The position numbers and the translations under genes are program-made. Below are positions 53,047 through 62,370 of a DNA stretch of 64,000 bases, one piece after another. This DNA is from Fibrobacter sp. UWB4. Its GTDB lineage: Bacteria; Fibrobacterota; Fibrobacteria; Fibrobacterales; Fibrobacteraceae. The number at the start of each line of letters is the position of its first letter. Position 1 is the first letter of the stretch. The stretch spans positions 124,001 through 188,000 of the forward strand of contig NZ_MWQI01000005.1 in assembly GCF_002210345.1 (NCBI RefSeq), in the 5' to 3' direction. The notes beneath the pieces were generated by a model. The model was not told where the DNA came from. It saw only the letters and a list, made by a program, of their open reading frames with translations, and did not search any database.

Positions 53047-54231
53047 ATGGCAGAAATCGGTACACCTCTTAGTTCTACCGCAACAAAGGTTCTCTTTTGC
53101 GGTTCTGGTGAATTGGGCAAGGAAGTCATCATCGAAATGATGCGTCTTGGCGTCGAAGTGATTGCAGTGGACCGTTATGCCAACGCTCCGGGCATGCAGG
53201 TGGCTCATCGCAGCTACGTGATCAACATGCTCGATGGCAAGGAACTCCGTGCCGTCATTGAAAAGGAAAAACCGGACTACATCGTGCCGGAAGTCGAAGC
53301 GATTGCAACGGACACGCTCGTGGAACTCGAAAAGGAAGGCTACAACGTCATCCCGACCGCCAAGGCCACGAAGCTCACGATGAACCGCGAAGGCATCCGC
53401 CGCCTGGCTGCCGAAGAACTCGGACTCAAGACGAGTCCGTACCGCTTTGCGGACAACTACGAAGATTTCAAGGCTGCGGTCAAGGAAATCGGCATCCCGT
53501 GCGTGGTGAAGCCGGTGATGAGTTCTTCTGGTCATGGTCAGAGTGTCATCAAGACCGAAGCCGACGTTGAAAACTCCTGGAACATTTCTCAGACGGGTGG
53601 CCGCACTGGTGCTGCCAGCCGCGTGATTGTCGAAGGCTTTGTGCCGTTCGATTACGAAATTACTTTGCTCACGGTTCGCCATGTGGCAGGCACGAGCTTC
53701 CTGGAACCGATTGGCCACCATCAGGTGGGCGGCGACTATCAGGAATCTTGGCAGCCGCAGCCGATGAAGCCGGAACTCTTGGAACAGGCAAAGGTGATTG
53801 CAAAGAAGGTCACGGACGCTCTTGGCGGTCGCGGCATCTTTGGTGTGGAACTTTTCGTTTGCAAGGATGAAGTCTTGTTCAGCGAAGTTTCTCCGCGTCC
53901 GCACGATACGGGCATGGTGACGCTCATTTCTCAGGACCTTTCCGAATTTGCATTGCATGCACGCGCCATTCTCGGCCTCCCGATTCCGAACATTGCATTC
54001 CACGGCCCGAGCGCATCGAAGGCTATCGTCGTCGATGGCAATTCTGACCACGTGAAGTTCAGTGGTTTGGAAGAAGTTCTTGCAGAACCGGATACGGGCC
54101 TTCGCTTGTTCGGAAAGCCGGAACTCAAGGGTCACCGCCGTATGGGCGTTCTCCTCGCTCGTCGCGATACAGTCGAAGAAGCCAAGGCGACGGTTATGGC
54201 TATGCGCGAAAAAGTGAAAGTGACATTATAG
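53047..54231 (+). CDS. purT: Formate-dependent phosphoribosylglycinamide formyltransferase
   Basis: This 394-residue ATP-grasp enzyme uses formate and ATP for the third step of purine synthesis. Motifs are [24 protein letters not shown]-like [66 protein letters not shown] and [20 protein letters not shown] then [15 protein letters not shown] precedes the ATG by six bases. A -10 box TATATT lies at 53018-53023. Length equals that of E. coli PurT. Confidence 0.97.
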   Translation: MAEIGTPLSSTATKVLFCGSGELGKEVIIEMMRLGVEVIAVDRYANAPGMQVAHRSYVINMLDGKELRAVIEKEKPDYIVPEVEAIATDTLVELEKEGYNVIPTAKATKLTMNREGIRRLAAEELGLKTSPYRFADNYEDFKAAVKEIGIPCVVKPVMSSSGHGQSVIKTEADVENSWNISQTGGRTGAASRVIVEGFVPFDYEITLLTVRHVAGTSFLEPIGHHQVGGDYQESWQPQPMKPELLEQAKVIAKKVTDALGGRGIFGVELFVCKDEVLFSEVSPRPHDTGMVTLISQDLSEFALHARAILGLPIPNIAFHGPSASKAIVVDGNSDHVKFSGLEEVLAEPDTGLRLFGKPELKGHRRMGVLLARRDTVEEAKATVMAMREKVKVTL

Positions 54232-54323
54232 TGGTTAGTAAACAGTGGTTAAGTAAACAGGAATGTAGTCGTCCTCCCAAGGTTGGGGGTTGGCTGCATT
54301 CCGCTTCCCAACCACTAACCACT
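54231..54323. repeat. Long imperfect inverted repeat between purT and rsmE
   Basis: AGTGGTTAGT (54232-54241) is complementary to ACTAACCACT (54312-54321), and GGAATGTAG (near 54261) pairs with CTGCATTCC through a G-T. The two genes are convergent, so the structure may end both transcripts. The AGTGGTTAG core belongs to a degenerate repeat also seen at 55083 and 57580. Confidence 0.6.
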
Positions 54324-55052
54324 TTACAGCACTTTTCCTAGTGCAATTATTGCGGCGGTGCGGGCGCGGAGGCGCGTGTTGCCGAGGTTCAGTAGATGGA
54401 CTTTCCCGTTCTTGAACGCTTTTATCGCATCGATTTCACGGGGCGAGAATCCGCCTTCTGGCCCTACAAGTAAAGTAATAGGCGTGGCGTTTCCGTTTGC
54501 GGAACTTTTCCCCAATCCCAAATCCAACTTGCGTTCCCCATCGATATCGCAGAGAATCAAGTCTCCCTGATAATCCTTGAGCCACTTGTCGAATTCAATC
54601 GGCCCTTCGATGCGTGTCATCCAGGGCTTCTTGGATTGCTTGAGGCTCACGAGCGATTTGAGTTCGGCGCGTCGAACCGTCTTTTTCAAGTCGGAGTTCT
54701 TGGGTTCCTGGGAATAGTCCGTACGCAAAAAGATGATGCTGTCCGTTTCAGTCTGAGCCGCATGGAAAACGACTTCTTCGAGCGCGTCGTCCTTGAGGCA
54801 GGCGATGCCGAGGTTCAGGCGCGGACGATTGAACGGTGCGTCTTCGACGGTGTCTACGCGGACTTCGCAGGCTTTGGCGTCTGCCTTGGTGATTGTTGCA
54901 TCGGCGTAATGCCCGAGGCCGTCGCAGAGCTGTAGAATTTCGCCATTCACGGCGCGGCAAACGCGTACGGCATGGCTGCTTTCGTTTTCGTCCAAGATGA
55001 TGGTGCCGACGCTAATGAGCGGGCAATAGAAACGACTATCAGGTGTTTTCAT
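54324..55052 (-). CDS. rsmE: 16S rRNA (uracil-1498-N3)-methyltransferase
   Basis: This 242-residue SPOUT enzyme has the N-terminal PUA-like part (HAVRVCRAVNGEILQLCDGLG), GIACLKDDALEEVVFHAAQ (family motif KxxxxexxvxkatElG is degenerate here), LLVGPEGGFSPREIDAI and LNLGNTRLRARTAAIIALG, the SAM-binding knot. It is slightly shorter than some homologues. It faces the HAD-phosphatase gene across a repeat-filled gap. Confidence 0.93.
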   Translation of the reverse strand: MKTPDSRFYCPLISVGTIILDENESSHAVRVCRAVNGEILQLCDGLGHYADATITKADAKACEVRVDTVEDAPFNRPRLNLGIACLKDDALEEVVFHAAQTETDSIIFLRTDYSQEPKNSDLKKTVRRAELKSLVSLKQSKKPWMTRIEGPIEFDKWLKDYQGDLILCDIDGERKLDLGLGKSSANGNATPITLLVGPEGGFSPREIDAIKAFKNGKVHLLNLGNTRLRARTAAIIALGKVL

Positions 55053-55082
55053 AGGAGTAAAAATAGCAAACCAAACAGCAAA

Positions 55083-55135
55083 TCACTATAGACTAATGAC
55101 TAGCGACTAAAAACTAAAGACTAAATTTCTATATT
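55083..55135 (+). repeat. Degenerate GACTAA repeat with embedded -10 box
   Basis: ACTATAGACTAATGACTAGC then GACTAAAAACTAAAGACTAA is a run of five or six 7-mer-like units. It ends in TATATT (55130-55135), seven bases before the GTG of the next gene, so the repeat also forms part of its promoter. Confidence 0.55.
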
Positions 55136-55142
55136 ACATCCC

Positions 55143-55937
55143 GTGAAAAATCCTGTTAAAGCTGTTGTCTTCGATTTAGACGGAACTCTCTATTTGAGTG
55201 GCCGCCCATACCCTGGTGCGGTCGAAACGGTCAATAGCGTTGCTAAGCGTGTGCCGGTCTATTATTTGAGCAACAACACGAGCAAGTCTCCGGTTTTTTA
55301 CGAGAATCGCCTCAAGGTCATGGGGCTTCCGCTTGCCGATGATTCCATCATCTCGGCGCTATACCTTTCGCTTGATGCAATTCACGAACGCAAGATCAAG
55401 AACGTCTTTTTCTTTGCGAACCCGGAAGTGTACGAATGGTTTGCGGCGCAGGATCCGAGCCTCAATTTGCGCCCGTCGGTTGAGGAAACCGAACTCGTGC
55501 TTGTCGCTTACCACAATAGCTTTGACTACCGCGAACTTTGTGAGCTTTCTTTCCGAGTGCAGCGAGGCATCCCGTTCTGGGTCACGCATACGGATTTTGT
55601 CTGTCCCGACGAACGCGGTCCGGTGCCAGATATCGGTAGCTTCATGGCTCTCCTCAAGACCGCTTACGGCGTTGAACCTGAGATGAGCTTTGGCAAGCCG
55701 AACCCGGCAATGCTTTCGGGACTTTTGAAACTTTACCGCCCCGAAGAAATTCTGTTTGTGGGGGACCGCCTTTATACGGACTTTGAACTGGCTAAGCGTT
55801 CCGGCTGCCGTTTTGTGTTGCCCCTGTGCGGCGAATCGAAAATGGCGGATGTCGAAAAGCTCGACGTGAAGCCTGAATTTATTGTCAATAATGTTAGCGA
55901 AATTGATTTTAACGCCTTTTTGGAAGGAAAAAAATAA
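55143..55937 (+). CDS. HAD-superfamily phosphatase, NagD-like (class IIA)
   Basis: This 264-residue protein has VVFDLDGTLYLSGRPYPGA (nucleophile DxD), YYLSNNTSKS (motif II), MSFGKPNPAML (motif III lysine) and ILFVGDRLYTDFELAKRSGC (motif IV). These are the hallmarks of NagD/PGP-like phosphatases, which act on nucleotides, sugar phosphates or 4-nitrophenyl phosphate; the substrate is not predictable. It starts with GTG and has no ribosome binding site; a -10 box lies seven bases before. Its stop overlaps the znuA start (TAATG). Confidence 0.88.
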   Translation: MKNPVKAVVFDLDGTLYLSGRPYPGAVETVNSVAKRVPVYYLSNNTSKSPVFYENRLKVMGLPLADDSIISALYLSLDAIHERKIKNVFFFANPEVYEWFAAQDPSLNLRPSVEETELVLVAYHNSFDYRELCELSFRVQRGIPFWVTHTDFVCPDERGPVPDIGSFMALLKTAYGVEPEMSFGKPNPAMLSGLLKLYRPEEILFVGDRLYTDFELAKRSGCRFVLPLCGESKMADVEKLDVKPEFIVNNVSEIDFNAFLEGKK

Positions 55938-56818
55938 TGCGTCTTCTTCGATCCCTGTTTTTGCTTGTCTTGATTCCTGCCGCAATTGTCTGCGCTGGCA
56001 ATGAACATATCACGGTTGCGGTTTCTTTACAGCCTTATTCAACTTTGTTAAAAATGCTTGGTGGTGCTCGCTTAAATGTGGTGACGCTTTTGCCGCCGGG
56101 TGCGGACCCGCACAATTATGAACCGAAGCCTGCGATTATCAAGGCGTTTTCGCTTGCCAAGGTTTACTTCACAGATGGGTCTGGCTTGGATAATGCCTGG
56201 CTTCCTCGTTTTTTGGGTGCTAATAAAAATGTTCAGGTCGTGAATTTCTCCAGGAATATCGAATGGATGAAAGCCGAAGATCACGATCATGACGCAATTG
56301 GTCATCATCACGATGATGAAAATGAGCTTGATCCGCATATTTGGACGTCTCCGTACCGTATGCAACTTTTGGCCATAAATATTTATGAAGCTTTGAAGAA
56401 TATTGATCCTGAACATGTTGCTTACTATACGGCTAGATTCCAGAACACGCAGGAACTTTTGCGCAAGGTCCATCGTAAGTTGACTTCTGTGATCATGGGT
56501 TTGCCATTAGATCGTCGATCGTTCATCGTGTTCCATCCGTCGTATGGCTATCTCGCTAAGGACTACAAGCTCACTCAGTATGCAATTGAAGTGAATGGTA
56601 AAGAGCCGAAACCTCGGGATTTGGCGAAGCTCATCCAGATGGGGCGCAAAAACAATATCAAGGCTGTCTTTGTGCAGCCGGAATTCAGCAAACGAGCTGC
56701 TGCGACTATAGCAAAGGATTTAGGTGCTGTTGTTGTCGAAACAGATCCGCTGTCTGACGACTTTATCGGTAATACTCAAAAGTTTATTGATGCTCTTGCT
56801 GAGGCGAAAAAGAGATAA
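55937..56818 (+). CDS. znuA: Zinc ABC transporter substrate-binding protein
   Basis: This 293-residue protein has a signal peptide (MRLLRSLFLLVLIPAAIVCA). It is an A-I type metal-binding protein: PPGADPHNYEP with His59, the ELDPHIWTSP motif with His134, FHPSYGYLAKDYKL with a third His, and a late Asp in VVETDPLS. Between them lies a His/Asp-rich loop (about 114-131, EDHDHDAIGHHHDDE), typical of zinc-specific ZnuA. It overlaps the next gene by one base. Confidence 0.93.
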   Translation: MRLLRSLFLLVLIPAAIVCAGNEHITVAVSLQPYSTLLKMLGGARLNVVTLLPPGADPHNYEPKPAIIKAFSLAKVYFTDGSGLDNAWLPRFLGANKNVQVVNFSRNIEWMKAEDHDHDAIGHHHDDENELDPHIWTSPYRMQLLAINIYEALKNIDPEHVAYYTARFQNTQELLRKVHRKLTSVIMGLPLDRRSFIVFHPSYGYLAKDYKLTQYAIEVNGKEPKPRDLAKLIQMGRKNNIKAVFVQPEFSKRAAATIAKDLGAVVVETDPLSDDFIGNTQKFIDALAEAKKR

Positions 56819-57576
56819 TGTCTGCCATTGACATCAAAGATCTTTCGTTTGGCTATGGTAAGTCGCCCGTGCTCACGGACGTGAACTTGTCTATTGACGA
56901 AAATGACTTTGTTGCAATTATCGGGCCGAATGGCGGTGGCAAGTCTACGCTGATGAGGTTGATGGTCGGGCTCTTGAAGCCGACGTCTGGAACGGTGCGC
57001 GTTTTCGGCGAAAAGGTCCCGACGAAGAAAGTGGCTATCGGCTATGTGCCGCAGAACACGAACAAGAATATCGACTTCCCGATTACGGTGGGCGAGTGCG
57101 TTGCAACAGGCAAGACTGGGCTTTCACCCAAGTCAGATGAAGTGAAGGCTGCACTTGAGCGTGTGCATATCGCGGGCTTCTTGGACCGCCGTCTTGGTGA
57201 ACTGAGTGGCGGTGAACGCCAGCGTGTCTTGATTGCCCGTTCTCTTGTCTGCAATCCGAAAATCCTCTTTTTGGATGAACCGTCCAACAATATTGACGTT
57301 GCGGGAATTGAAGCGCTTTACAACATGCTTGCGGAATTTAGCGAAACGATGACGATTGTAATCGTGACGCACGACTTGATGGCGCTTTCGCATAAGGTGA
57401 AGAGCGTTGTCTGCGTGAACCATTCCGTGCATTACCACGAAGGGGCGAATCTGACCGAAGAAATGCTCCATAGCACTTATGGCTGTGAGGTCGATCTGAT
57501 TGCCCACGGGGTGCCGCATCGCGTTCTCGGGAGCCATGACCACACCCACGGCGGCTGCTGCGAACATCATCACTAG
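56818..57576 (+). CDS. znuC: Zinc ABC transporter ATP-binding protein
   Basis: This 252-residue ABC ATPase has Walker A GPNGGGKST, Q-loop VPQNTNKNIDFPITVG, signature LSGGERQRVLIARSL and Walker B ILFLDEPSNNID. It ends in a His/Cys tail (SHDHTHGGCCEHHH) that may bind metal. With ZnuA it should form a zinc importer, but no permease (znuB) gene follows; the next gene is unrelated and preceded by repeats. Confidence 0.92.
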   Translation: MSAIDIKDLSFGYGKSPVLTDVNLSIDENDFVAIIGPNGGGKSTLMRLMVGLLKPTSGTVRVFGEKVPTKKVAIGYVPQNTNKNIDFPITVGECVATGKTGLSPKSDEVKAALERVHIAGFLDRRLGELSGGERQRVLIARSLVCNPKILFLDEPSNNIDVAGIEALYNMLAEFSETMTIVIVTHDLMALSHKVKSVVCVNHSVHYHEGANLTEEMLHSTYGCEVDLIAHGVPHRVLGSHDHTHGGCCEHHH

Positions 57577-57579
57577 TGA

Positions 57580-57680
57580 GTAGACAGTAGACGGTAGGAA
57601 GTTGGCAGTTGACTGCAAAAAAATTGCCTATTTGTTTTTCTTCCTACTTCTAACTTCCTACTTCCTACTGCATTCTCCTA
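57580..57680. repeat. Degenerate CTTCCTA/TAGGAAG inverted repeat
   Basis: TAGACAGTAGACGGTAGGAA then GTTGGCAGTTG on the left is roughly complementary to TTCCTACTTCTAACTTCCTA then CTTCCTACTG on the right. The same units occur at 18717-18755. It occupies the space where znuB would be expected. Confidence 0.6.
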
Positions 57681-57759
57681 TACTTTCCTAATTACATTTC
57701 CCATCGCTTCCATAATAATGTTATAATTGTATAGTACTTGTGTTTCATTGGAGGTAAAA

Positions 57760-58050
57760 ATGAGTGCAGAAGTCGAAGATTTGACCGTCGAATACACTGA
57801 CGAAGAAACCGGCGAAGTCGTCATCAAGGAATTGAGCAAGGAAGTCCTTTCGAAGGGCGCTTGGCCGACCGTGATGTTCTTCTACCAGGACCGTGACCCG
57901 AAAACGGGCGAGTTCAGCGAACCGAAGGTCTCTCTGCGCCGTTACCGCAAGATGCAAGGCACATTCAAGCCCCAAGGCAAGTTCAAGATTACAGGCAAGG
58001 CGCAAGCCGAAGCCATTATCAACGTCTTAAAAAAGTGGTATAACATTTAA
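57760..58050 (+). CDS. Small conserved protein of unknown function
   Basis: This 96-residue protein starts at ATG 57760, with GGAGG (57750-57754) five bases upstream. A TATAAT lies at 57722-57727. The N-terminal 35 residues are acidic (EVEDLTVEYTDEETGEVVI). The C-terminal part reads LSKGAWPTVMFFYQDRDPKTG, KVSLRRYRKMQGTFKPQGKF, and ITGKAQAEAIINVLKKWY, a conserved pattern I recall from uncharacterised proteins in several phyla. The role is unknown. Its stop overlaps the ybeY start (TAATG). Confidence 0.85.
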   Translation: MSAEVEDLTVEYTDEETGEVVIKELSKEVLSKGAWPTVMFFYQDRDPKTGEFSEPKVSLRRYRKMQGTFKPQGKFKITGKAQAEAIINVLKKWYNI

Positions 58051-58535
58051 TGCCAGACCCTGCTAGTAAAAAGAAAGACTACACTATCGATTTCCTGTGC
58101 GAGGGGAATATCGAGTCCTTCCCGTGGAAGGATAAGTTCGAAGCTATGGCCCGCAAGCTCCTTGCCGAAGAAGGCACGGAGAACAACGTCAATATCGTGC
58201 TCTGCACCGACGAGTTCGTTCGCGAGATGAACAAGAACTACCGCGGGCTCGACAAGGTGACGGACGTGCTTTCGTTCGAATGGCACGAAGAAATTCCGGG
58301 CGAAGAAGAAATGCTCGGCGAAATCTACATCGCAAGGGATCAGGTCAAGCGCCAGGCCCCGCAGTACGGCAATAGCTTTTTTGCCGAGATGAAGCGCGTG
58401 ATTGTTCACGGACTACTCCACCTGTCGGGGTACGACCATATCAAGGCCGCCGACCGAAAGGTGATGCGCGCCCGCGAATGCGAGTTCCTTGGCTTGGATC
58501 CGTACAAGGACAAGGAGAGCATGGAAAATGGGTGA
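58050..58535 (+). CDS. ybeY: Endoribonuclease YbeY
   Basis: This 161-residue metal-dependent RNase works in 16S rRNA maturation and ribosome quality control. The zinc motif HGLLHLSGYDH near residues 113-123 is complete. VTDVLSFEWHEEIPGEEEML then GEIYIARDQV is the other conserved block. It overlaps the small protein upstream and the CBS protein downstream, giving an operon of three genes. Confidence 0.95.
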   Translation: MPDPASKKKDYTIDFLCEGNIESFPWKDKFEAMARKLLAEEGTENNVNIVLCTDEFVREMNKNYRGLDKVTDVLSFEWHEEIPGEEEMLGEIYIARDQVKRQAPQYGNSFFAEMKRVIVHGLLHLSGYDHIKAADRKVMRARECEFLGLDPYKDKESMENG

Positions 58536-59853
58536 TCCGAACACCATTGCGATTGTTCTTCTCGTTTTCTTTCTTTTAGTTTCGGCATCGTTTACTTTAA
58601 TCAAGGCAGTCTTTGCCGCCATCTATGCCAAGCGTGAAGACCACGACCGCACGGACCGAGAAGCGAAGATTGCAAAGATTGTCGAAAACCGCGGCTACAA
58701 CGAGACCGTCTCCATCGGCCGAATCTTCTCGGACGTGGGCATTGGCGTGTTCGGATTTTATCTGTTCTCGAATGCCCCGTGGCAGTGGACGCACGACTTT
58801 TGGCTGCTCGGGATCATGGCGTATATGCTTTGCGCCTGTGCCGTGATCTATATTGTGACCATCTTTTGTCCGAACCTGATCGGCAACTTGAAACCGGATA
58901 CTTTGTCCGTGGTGCTCGTGCCGCTGTACAGGCTCATCCGTATGCCGTTTGTGCCGGTGGGCCGCGTTTGCCATACCATTTACCTCAAGCTTTTGGACGC
59001 TCTCGGCTACGATGCCAAGCTCAGCTTCTTGCCCGAAGAACGCCGCGACGCTGTGCAGGCGGACCTTTCGGATTCTTCGCTCTCTGAAGGCGAGGGCCTC
59101 GAGAAAGAAGAACGGCAGATGATTCTTAACATCTTCGACTTCGTGGAAACTCCGGTGCGCGAAATCATGACACCGCGTGTGGACATGTGTGCGATTGATG
59201 TGGACACTTCGCTTGAGGACCTGGTGAAGGTCTTGAATAACGAACGCCATTCTCGTTTGCCGGTGTACAAGGAAACGGTAGACAACATTGTCGGTATTCT
59301 TTCGAACCGCGACTTCTTGGAATGGTACACGGAACATCACGATGAACCGTTTGACTTGATGAAGCTTGTGATGCCGCCGGTCTACGTGCCGTACCACAAG
59401 AAGATTGATGATCTTTTGACGGAACTCCGCAAGACGGGTAACCAGCTCGCGATTGTCGTGGACGAATACGGCGGAACGGCTGGCCTTGTGACGCTCGAAG
59501 ACATTCTCGAAGAAATCGTCGGTGAAATCCGCGACGAAGACGACATGGACGAAGATGAGGACGTGCAGAAGTTGAAGGACGGACGCTACATTCTCGATCC
59601 GCTGATGACGCTCTCGGACTTGGAATACGAACTCGACGTGGAACTCAAACCGCCTGAGAATTCCCACGTGGAAACGCTTTCCGGCCTCATTCAGGCAACG
59701 CTTGGAATCATCCCGTCACCGGGCGCCGAAGTCAAAATTCAGGGTTACACGTTCCGCGTTTTGCGCATGGACGGCACCCGCATGGAAAAGGTCATGATGA
59801 TTCTCCCTGCCGGCGTGAAAGGCCCGAAGACGCAGACACTCCATAAGGTGTAG
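58528..59853 (+). CDS. CBS-domain CorC/TlyC-type membrane protein (hemolysin C-like)
   Basis: The 441-residue protein starts at ATG 58528, with AAGGAG ten bases upstream inside ybeY; the ORF from 58489 is not used. The N-terminal region (about 1-165) has three or four hydrophobic segments but is shorter and less typical than a full DUF21. Two CBS domains follow (EIMTPRVDMCAIDVDTSLED and RLPVYKETVDNIVGILSNRD; LLTELRKTGNQLAIVVDEYG, GTAGLVTLEDILEEIVGEI). A CorC_HlyC domain is at the end (about 350-435). Members are linked to Mg2+/Co2+ homeostasis; the ybeY neighbourhood is conserved in many bacteria. Confidence 0.92.
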   Translation: MGDPNTIAIVLLVFFLLVSASFTLIKAVFAAIYAKREDHDRTDREAKIAKIVENRGYNETVSIGRIFSDVGIGVFGFYLFSNAPWQWTHDFWLLGIMAYMLCACAVIYIVTIFCPNLIGNLKPDTLSVVLVPLYRLIRMPFVPVGRVCHTIYLKLLDALGYDAKLSFLPEERRDAVQADLSDSSLSEGEGLEKEERQMILNIFDFVETPVREIMTPRVDMCAIDVDTSLEDLVKVLNNERHSRLPVYKETVDNIVGILSNRDFLEWYTEHHDEPFDLMKLVMPPVYVPYHKKIDDLLTELRKTGNQLAIVVDEYGGTAGLVTLEDILEEIVGEIRDEDDMDEDEDVQKLKDGRYILDPLMTLSDLEYELDVELKPPENSHVETLSGLIQATLGIIPSPGAEVKIQGYTFRVLRMDGTRMEKVMMILPAGVKGPKTQTLHKV

Positions 59854-59872
59854 CGCTCTTTAAATGCAAATG

Positions 59873-59912
59873 AAAAAGCTCGCGACCTTTATGTTCGCGA
59901 GCTTTTTTTTTC
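59873..59912 (+). terminator. Rho-independent terminator
   Basis: AAAAAGCTCGCGA (59873-59885), nine-base loop, TCGCGAGCTTTTT (59895-59907), then further T residues. It ends the 57760-59853 operon. Confidence 0.92.
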
Positions 59913-59913
59913 T

Positions 59914-59947
59914 CGTCATCCTCGACCGTCGGGGAGGGGATCCATTA
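59914..59947. repeat. Dispersed palindrome, GTCATCCT...GGATCC family
   Basis: CGTCATCCTCGACCGTCGGG then GAGGGGATCCATT, directly behind the terminator and before the AT-rich 76-codon gene. Confidence 0.75.
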
Positions 59948-59950
59948 TTT

Positions 59951-60181
59951 TTAAAAATTAAATGTGCTTTTTAGAATATCGTAGAGTTGCTTTGCGGAGT
60001 CTTCTTCCAGTACATAGACCTGACTCGTTTTTTTCTTTGTTTTTCGATTGTCTGACCCTTTAGAACCTAATCGAACAGCTGTATTTCCTTCATAGCTCCC
60101 AATAGTGATATCCATAGGAATATCTGTATCCTGATGTTGTATGATTCCTGATTTTTGATTGATTTTATTGACTAAGGCCAT
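59951..60181 (-). CDS. Small AT-rich orphan protein (76 residues)
   Basis: The ATG at 60181 is preceded by AAGGAGA at a normal distance, which makes this a real gene candidate although it is short. The protein begins MALVNKINQKSGIIQHQDTD and ends VLEEDSAKQLYDILKSTF, with a charged centre. No family is recognised. The base composition is clearly more AT-rich than its neighbours, so recent acquisition is possible. Terminators and a palindrome flank it; parE lies upstream on the same strand, 186 bases away. Confidence 0.7.
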   Translation of the reverse strand: MALVNKINQKSGIIQHQDTDIPMDITIGSYEGNTAVRLGSKGSDNRKTKKKTSQVYVLEEDSAKQLYDILKSTFNF

Positions 60182-60367
60182 TAGAGTTTCTCCTTAAAAA
60201 GATCTTCCAGAAAATACCTTTTGTCGAATGCAAAAGATGACAAAGTAGTAAATAAGTAAGTTTATATGGGTGAATTTATTCTTTTGATTTGCTTTTTTTG
60301 GGGCAAAATAAAAATGCCATTCTATTGCCTTAGGCTTTAGAATGGCGTTATAATGACCAAAGACCAC

Positions 60368-62212
60368 TTACAATTCTTCCACTGCTTCTGCTCTCAGGTT
60401 CAGCACGATGTGTTCCTGGCGCATAGGCGTGTTGTTGCCCATGTAGTATTCCAGCATCTTGCCGAGCGAGGCGTCAGGCGGAATGCTCACCGTCTCAAGG
60501 CGCATGTCCTCGTTGATGAACTGTCCGAATTCTTCCGGGCTGATTTCGCCAAGACCTTTGAATCGAGTGATTTCGAGGCCGGTCTTGCCGATTTCCTTTG
60601 CAGCCTTGTCGCGTTCGGCTTCGTCGTAGCAGTACTTGGTCACCTGCTTGTTGCGCACGCGGAAAAGCGGCGTTTGCAAGATGTACAAGTGCTTCTGTTC
60701 CACAAGTTCCGGGAAGAACTGCAAGAAGAACGTCATGAGCAAAAGGCGAATGTGCATACCGTCCACATCAGCATCGGTCGCGATAATCACTTTGTCGTAA
60801 CGCAAGTTCTCAAGACCGTTTTCGATGTCGAGCGCGTGCTGCAACAAGTTGAATTCTTCGTTCTCGTACACGACCTTCTTCGTCATGCCAAAGCTGTTGA
60901 GCGGTTTACCGCGGAGGCTGAACACTGCCTGCGTCTGCACGTTACGGGCCTTGGTGATAGAGCCAGATGCGGAGTCACCTTCTGTAATGAAAATCATCGA
61001 TTCGCGGTTGAGCGCGTTTTTGACGTCGGTGAGGTGGATCTTGCAGTCGCGGAGTTTGCGGTTGTGCAAGTTCGCCTTCTTGGCGCGTTCGTTCGCGAGC
61101 TTCTTGATGCCTGCGATTTCCTTGCGTTCACGTTCGTTCTGCGTGATGCGGTTGAGGAGCGCCTTTTCGGTTTCGGGATTCTTGTGCAAGAAGTTGTCGA
61201 ACTCGCTTGCCACGTAATCCACGACCCAGGAGCGCAGCTGGGCTCCACCCGGAGCGACCGTCGTCGAACCGAGCTTTGTCTTTGTCTGGGATTCGAAAAC
61301 CGGTTCCTGGATGCGTACGGAAATCGCGCCAATGACGCAGTTGCGCACGTCTTGCGGGTCCAAGTCCTTCTTGAAGTGGTCGCGGGCGCCTTTGACAAGG
61401 CCTTCGCGGAATGCCTGCTGGTGTGTACCGCCCTGCGTGGTGTGCTGACCGTTCACAAAGCTATAGTAATGTTCGCCGTACTGGTTCCCGTGCGTGAAGG
61501 CGCATTCGATATCCTTGCCCTTGAAGTGGATCACCGGGTAGCGGATGGAATCGTCCACGTGCTTGTTCAAAAGGTCCAAAAGGCCGTTCGGACTCGTGTA
61601 GACCTTGTCGTTCATGATGAGCTGGAGGCCGTTGTTCAAGTAGGCGTAGTTCCAGACCTTCTCTTCCATGTAGGCCGGGAGGAAACGATAATTCTTGAAA
61701 ATGTCGGCATCCGGTTCAAAGTAAATTTCGGTACCGTTCTTTTCGGTTGTAGCGCATTCCTTGTAGTCCTGCACCAGAACGCCACGGCAGAATTCAGCCT
61801 GCTTCATGCGGCCGTCGCGGTAGCTTTTGACGATGAATTTGGTAGAAAGGGCGTTTACTGCCTTTGTACCCACGCCGTTCAAGCCGACGGATTTCTGGAA
61901 CGCTTCGGAATCGTACTTACCGCCTGTGTTGATCTTCGACACGCAGTCGATGACCTTGCCAAGAGGAATACCGCGGCCGTAGTCGCGCACGCGGGCTGCA
62001 TGGTCGTCAATGTTGATTTCAATCTTCTTGCCGGCACCCATCACGAATTCGTCGATGGAGTTGTCGATAATTTCCTTGACGAGCACGTAAATGCCGTCGT
62101 CCGGACTCTGTCCGTCGCCAAGTTTACCGATGTACATACCGGGGCGCAGACGGATGTGTTCATGCCACTCTAGGGATTTGATGCTGTCTTCTGTATATTT
62201 CGTAGCTGCCAT
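60368..62212 (-). CDS. parE: DNA topoisomerase IV subunit B
   Basis: This 614-residue type IIA topoisomerase B subunit has the ATPase part ([56 protein letters not shown]), the transducer, and the TOPRIM domain ([38 protein letters not shown]). The sequence style ([14 protein letters not shown]) and length match the ParE of Bacteroidetes-type bacteria rather than GyrB. The partner parC, often next to it, is not in this window. An AAGAGAT site precedes the ATG. Confidence 0.93.
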   Translation of the reverse strand: MAATKYTEDSIKSLEWHEHIRLRPGMYIGKLGDGQSPDDGIYVLVKEIIDNSIDEFVMGAGKKIEINIDDHAARVRDYGRGIPLGKVIDCVSKINTGGKYDSEAFQKSVGLNGVGTKAVNALSTKFIVKSYRDGRMKQAEFCRGVLVQDYKECATTEKNGTEIYFEPDADIFKNYRFLPAYMEEKVWNYAYLNNGLQLIMNDKVYTSPNGLLDLLNKHVDDSIRYPVIHFKGKDIECAFTHGNQYGEHYYSFVNGQHTTQGGTHQQAFREGLVKGARDHFKKDLDPQDVRNCVIGAISVRIQEPVFESQTKTKLGSTTVAPGGAQLRSWVVDYVASEFDNFLHKNPETEKALLNRITQNERERKEIAGIKKLANERAKKANLHNRKLRDCKIHLTDVKNALNRESMIFITEGDSASGSITKARNVQTQAVFSLRGKPLNSFGMTKKVVYENEEFNLLQHALDIENGLENLRYDKVIIATDADVDGMHIRLLLMTFFLQFFPELVEQKHLYILQTPLFRVRNKQVTKYCYDEAERDKAAKEIGKTGLEITRFKGLGEISPEEFGQFINEDMRLETVSIPPDASLGKMLEYYMGNNTPMRQEHIVLNLRAEAVEEL

Positions 62213-62370
62213 TAATCAATCTCTTTAAAATTCAATTCCATATATAGCAAACGATTTTTTGTGCCAACCTTGATGGGGCTTTTGGCGTTAGCTATGATCG
62301 TCCAGCAAATATATAAAAATTTCAAATACTGCACGTTAGTGCATTTGAAATGCGCAGAAGATCCGAATTT

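Noticed and set aside
60353-62173. 606-codon open frame opposite parE
   Set aside because: Mirror frame produced by the codon bias of parE; the protein shows no family motif and parE is complete on the other strand. The same applies to long frames opposite ychF (9023-10093), serC (22511-23419), the OmpA gene (29017-30693), murE/murF (39012-40445, 40282-41703) and ftsZ (47460-49244).
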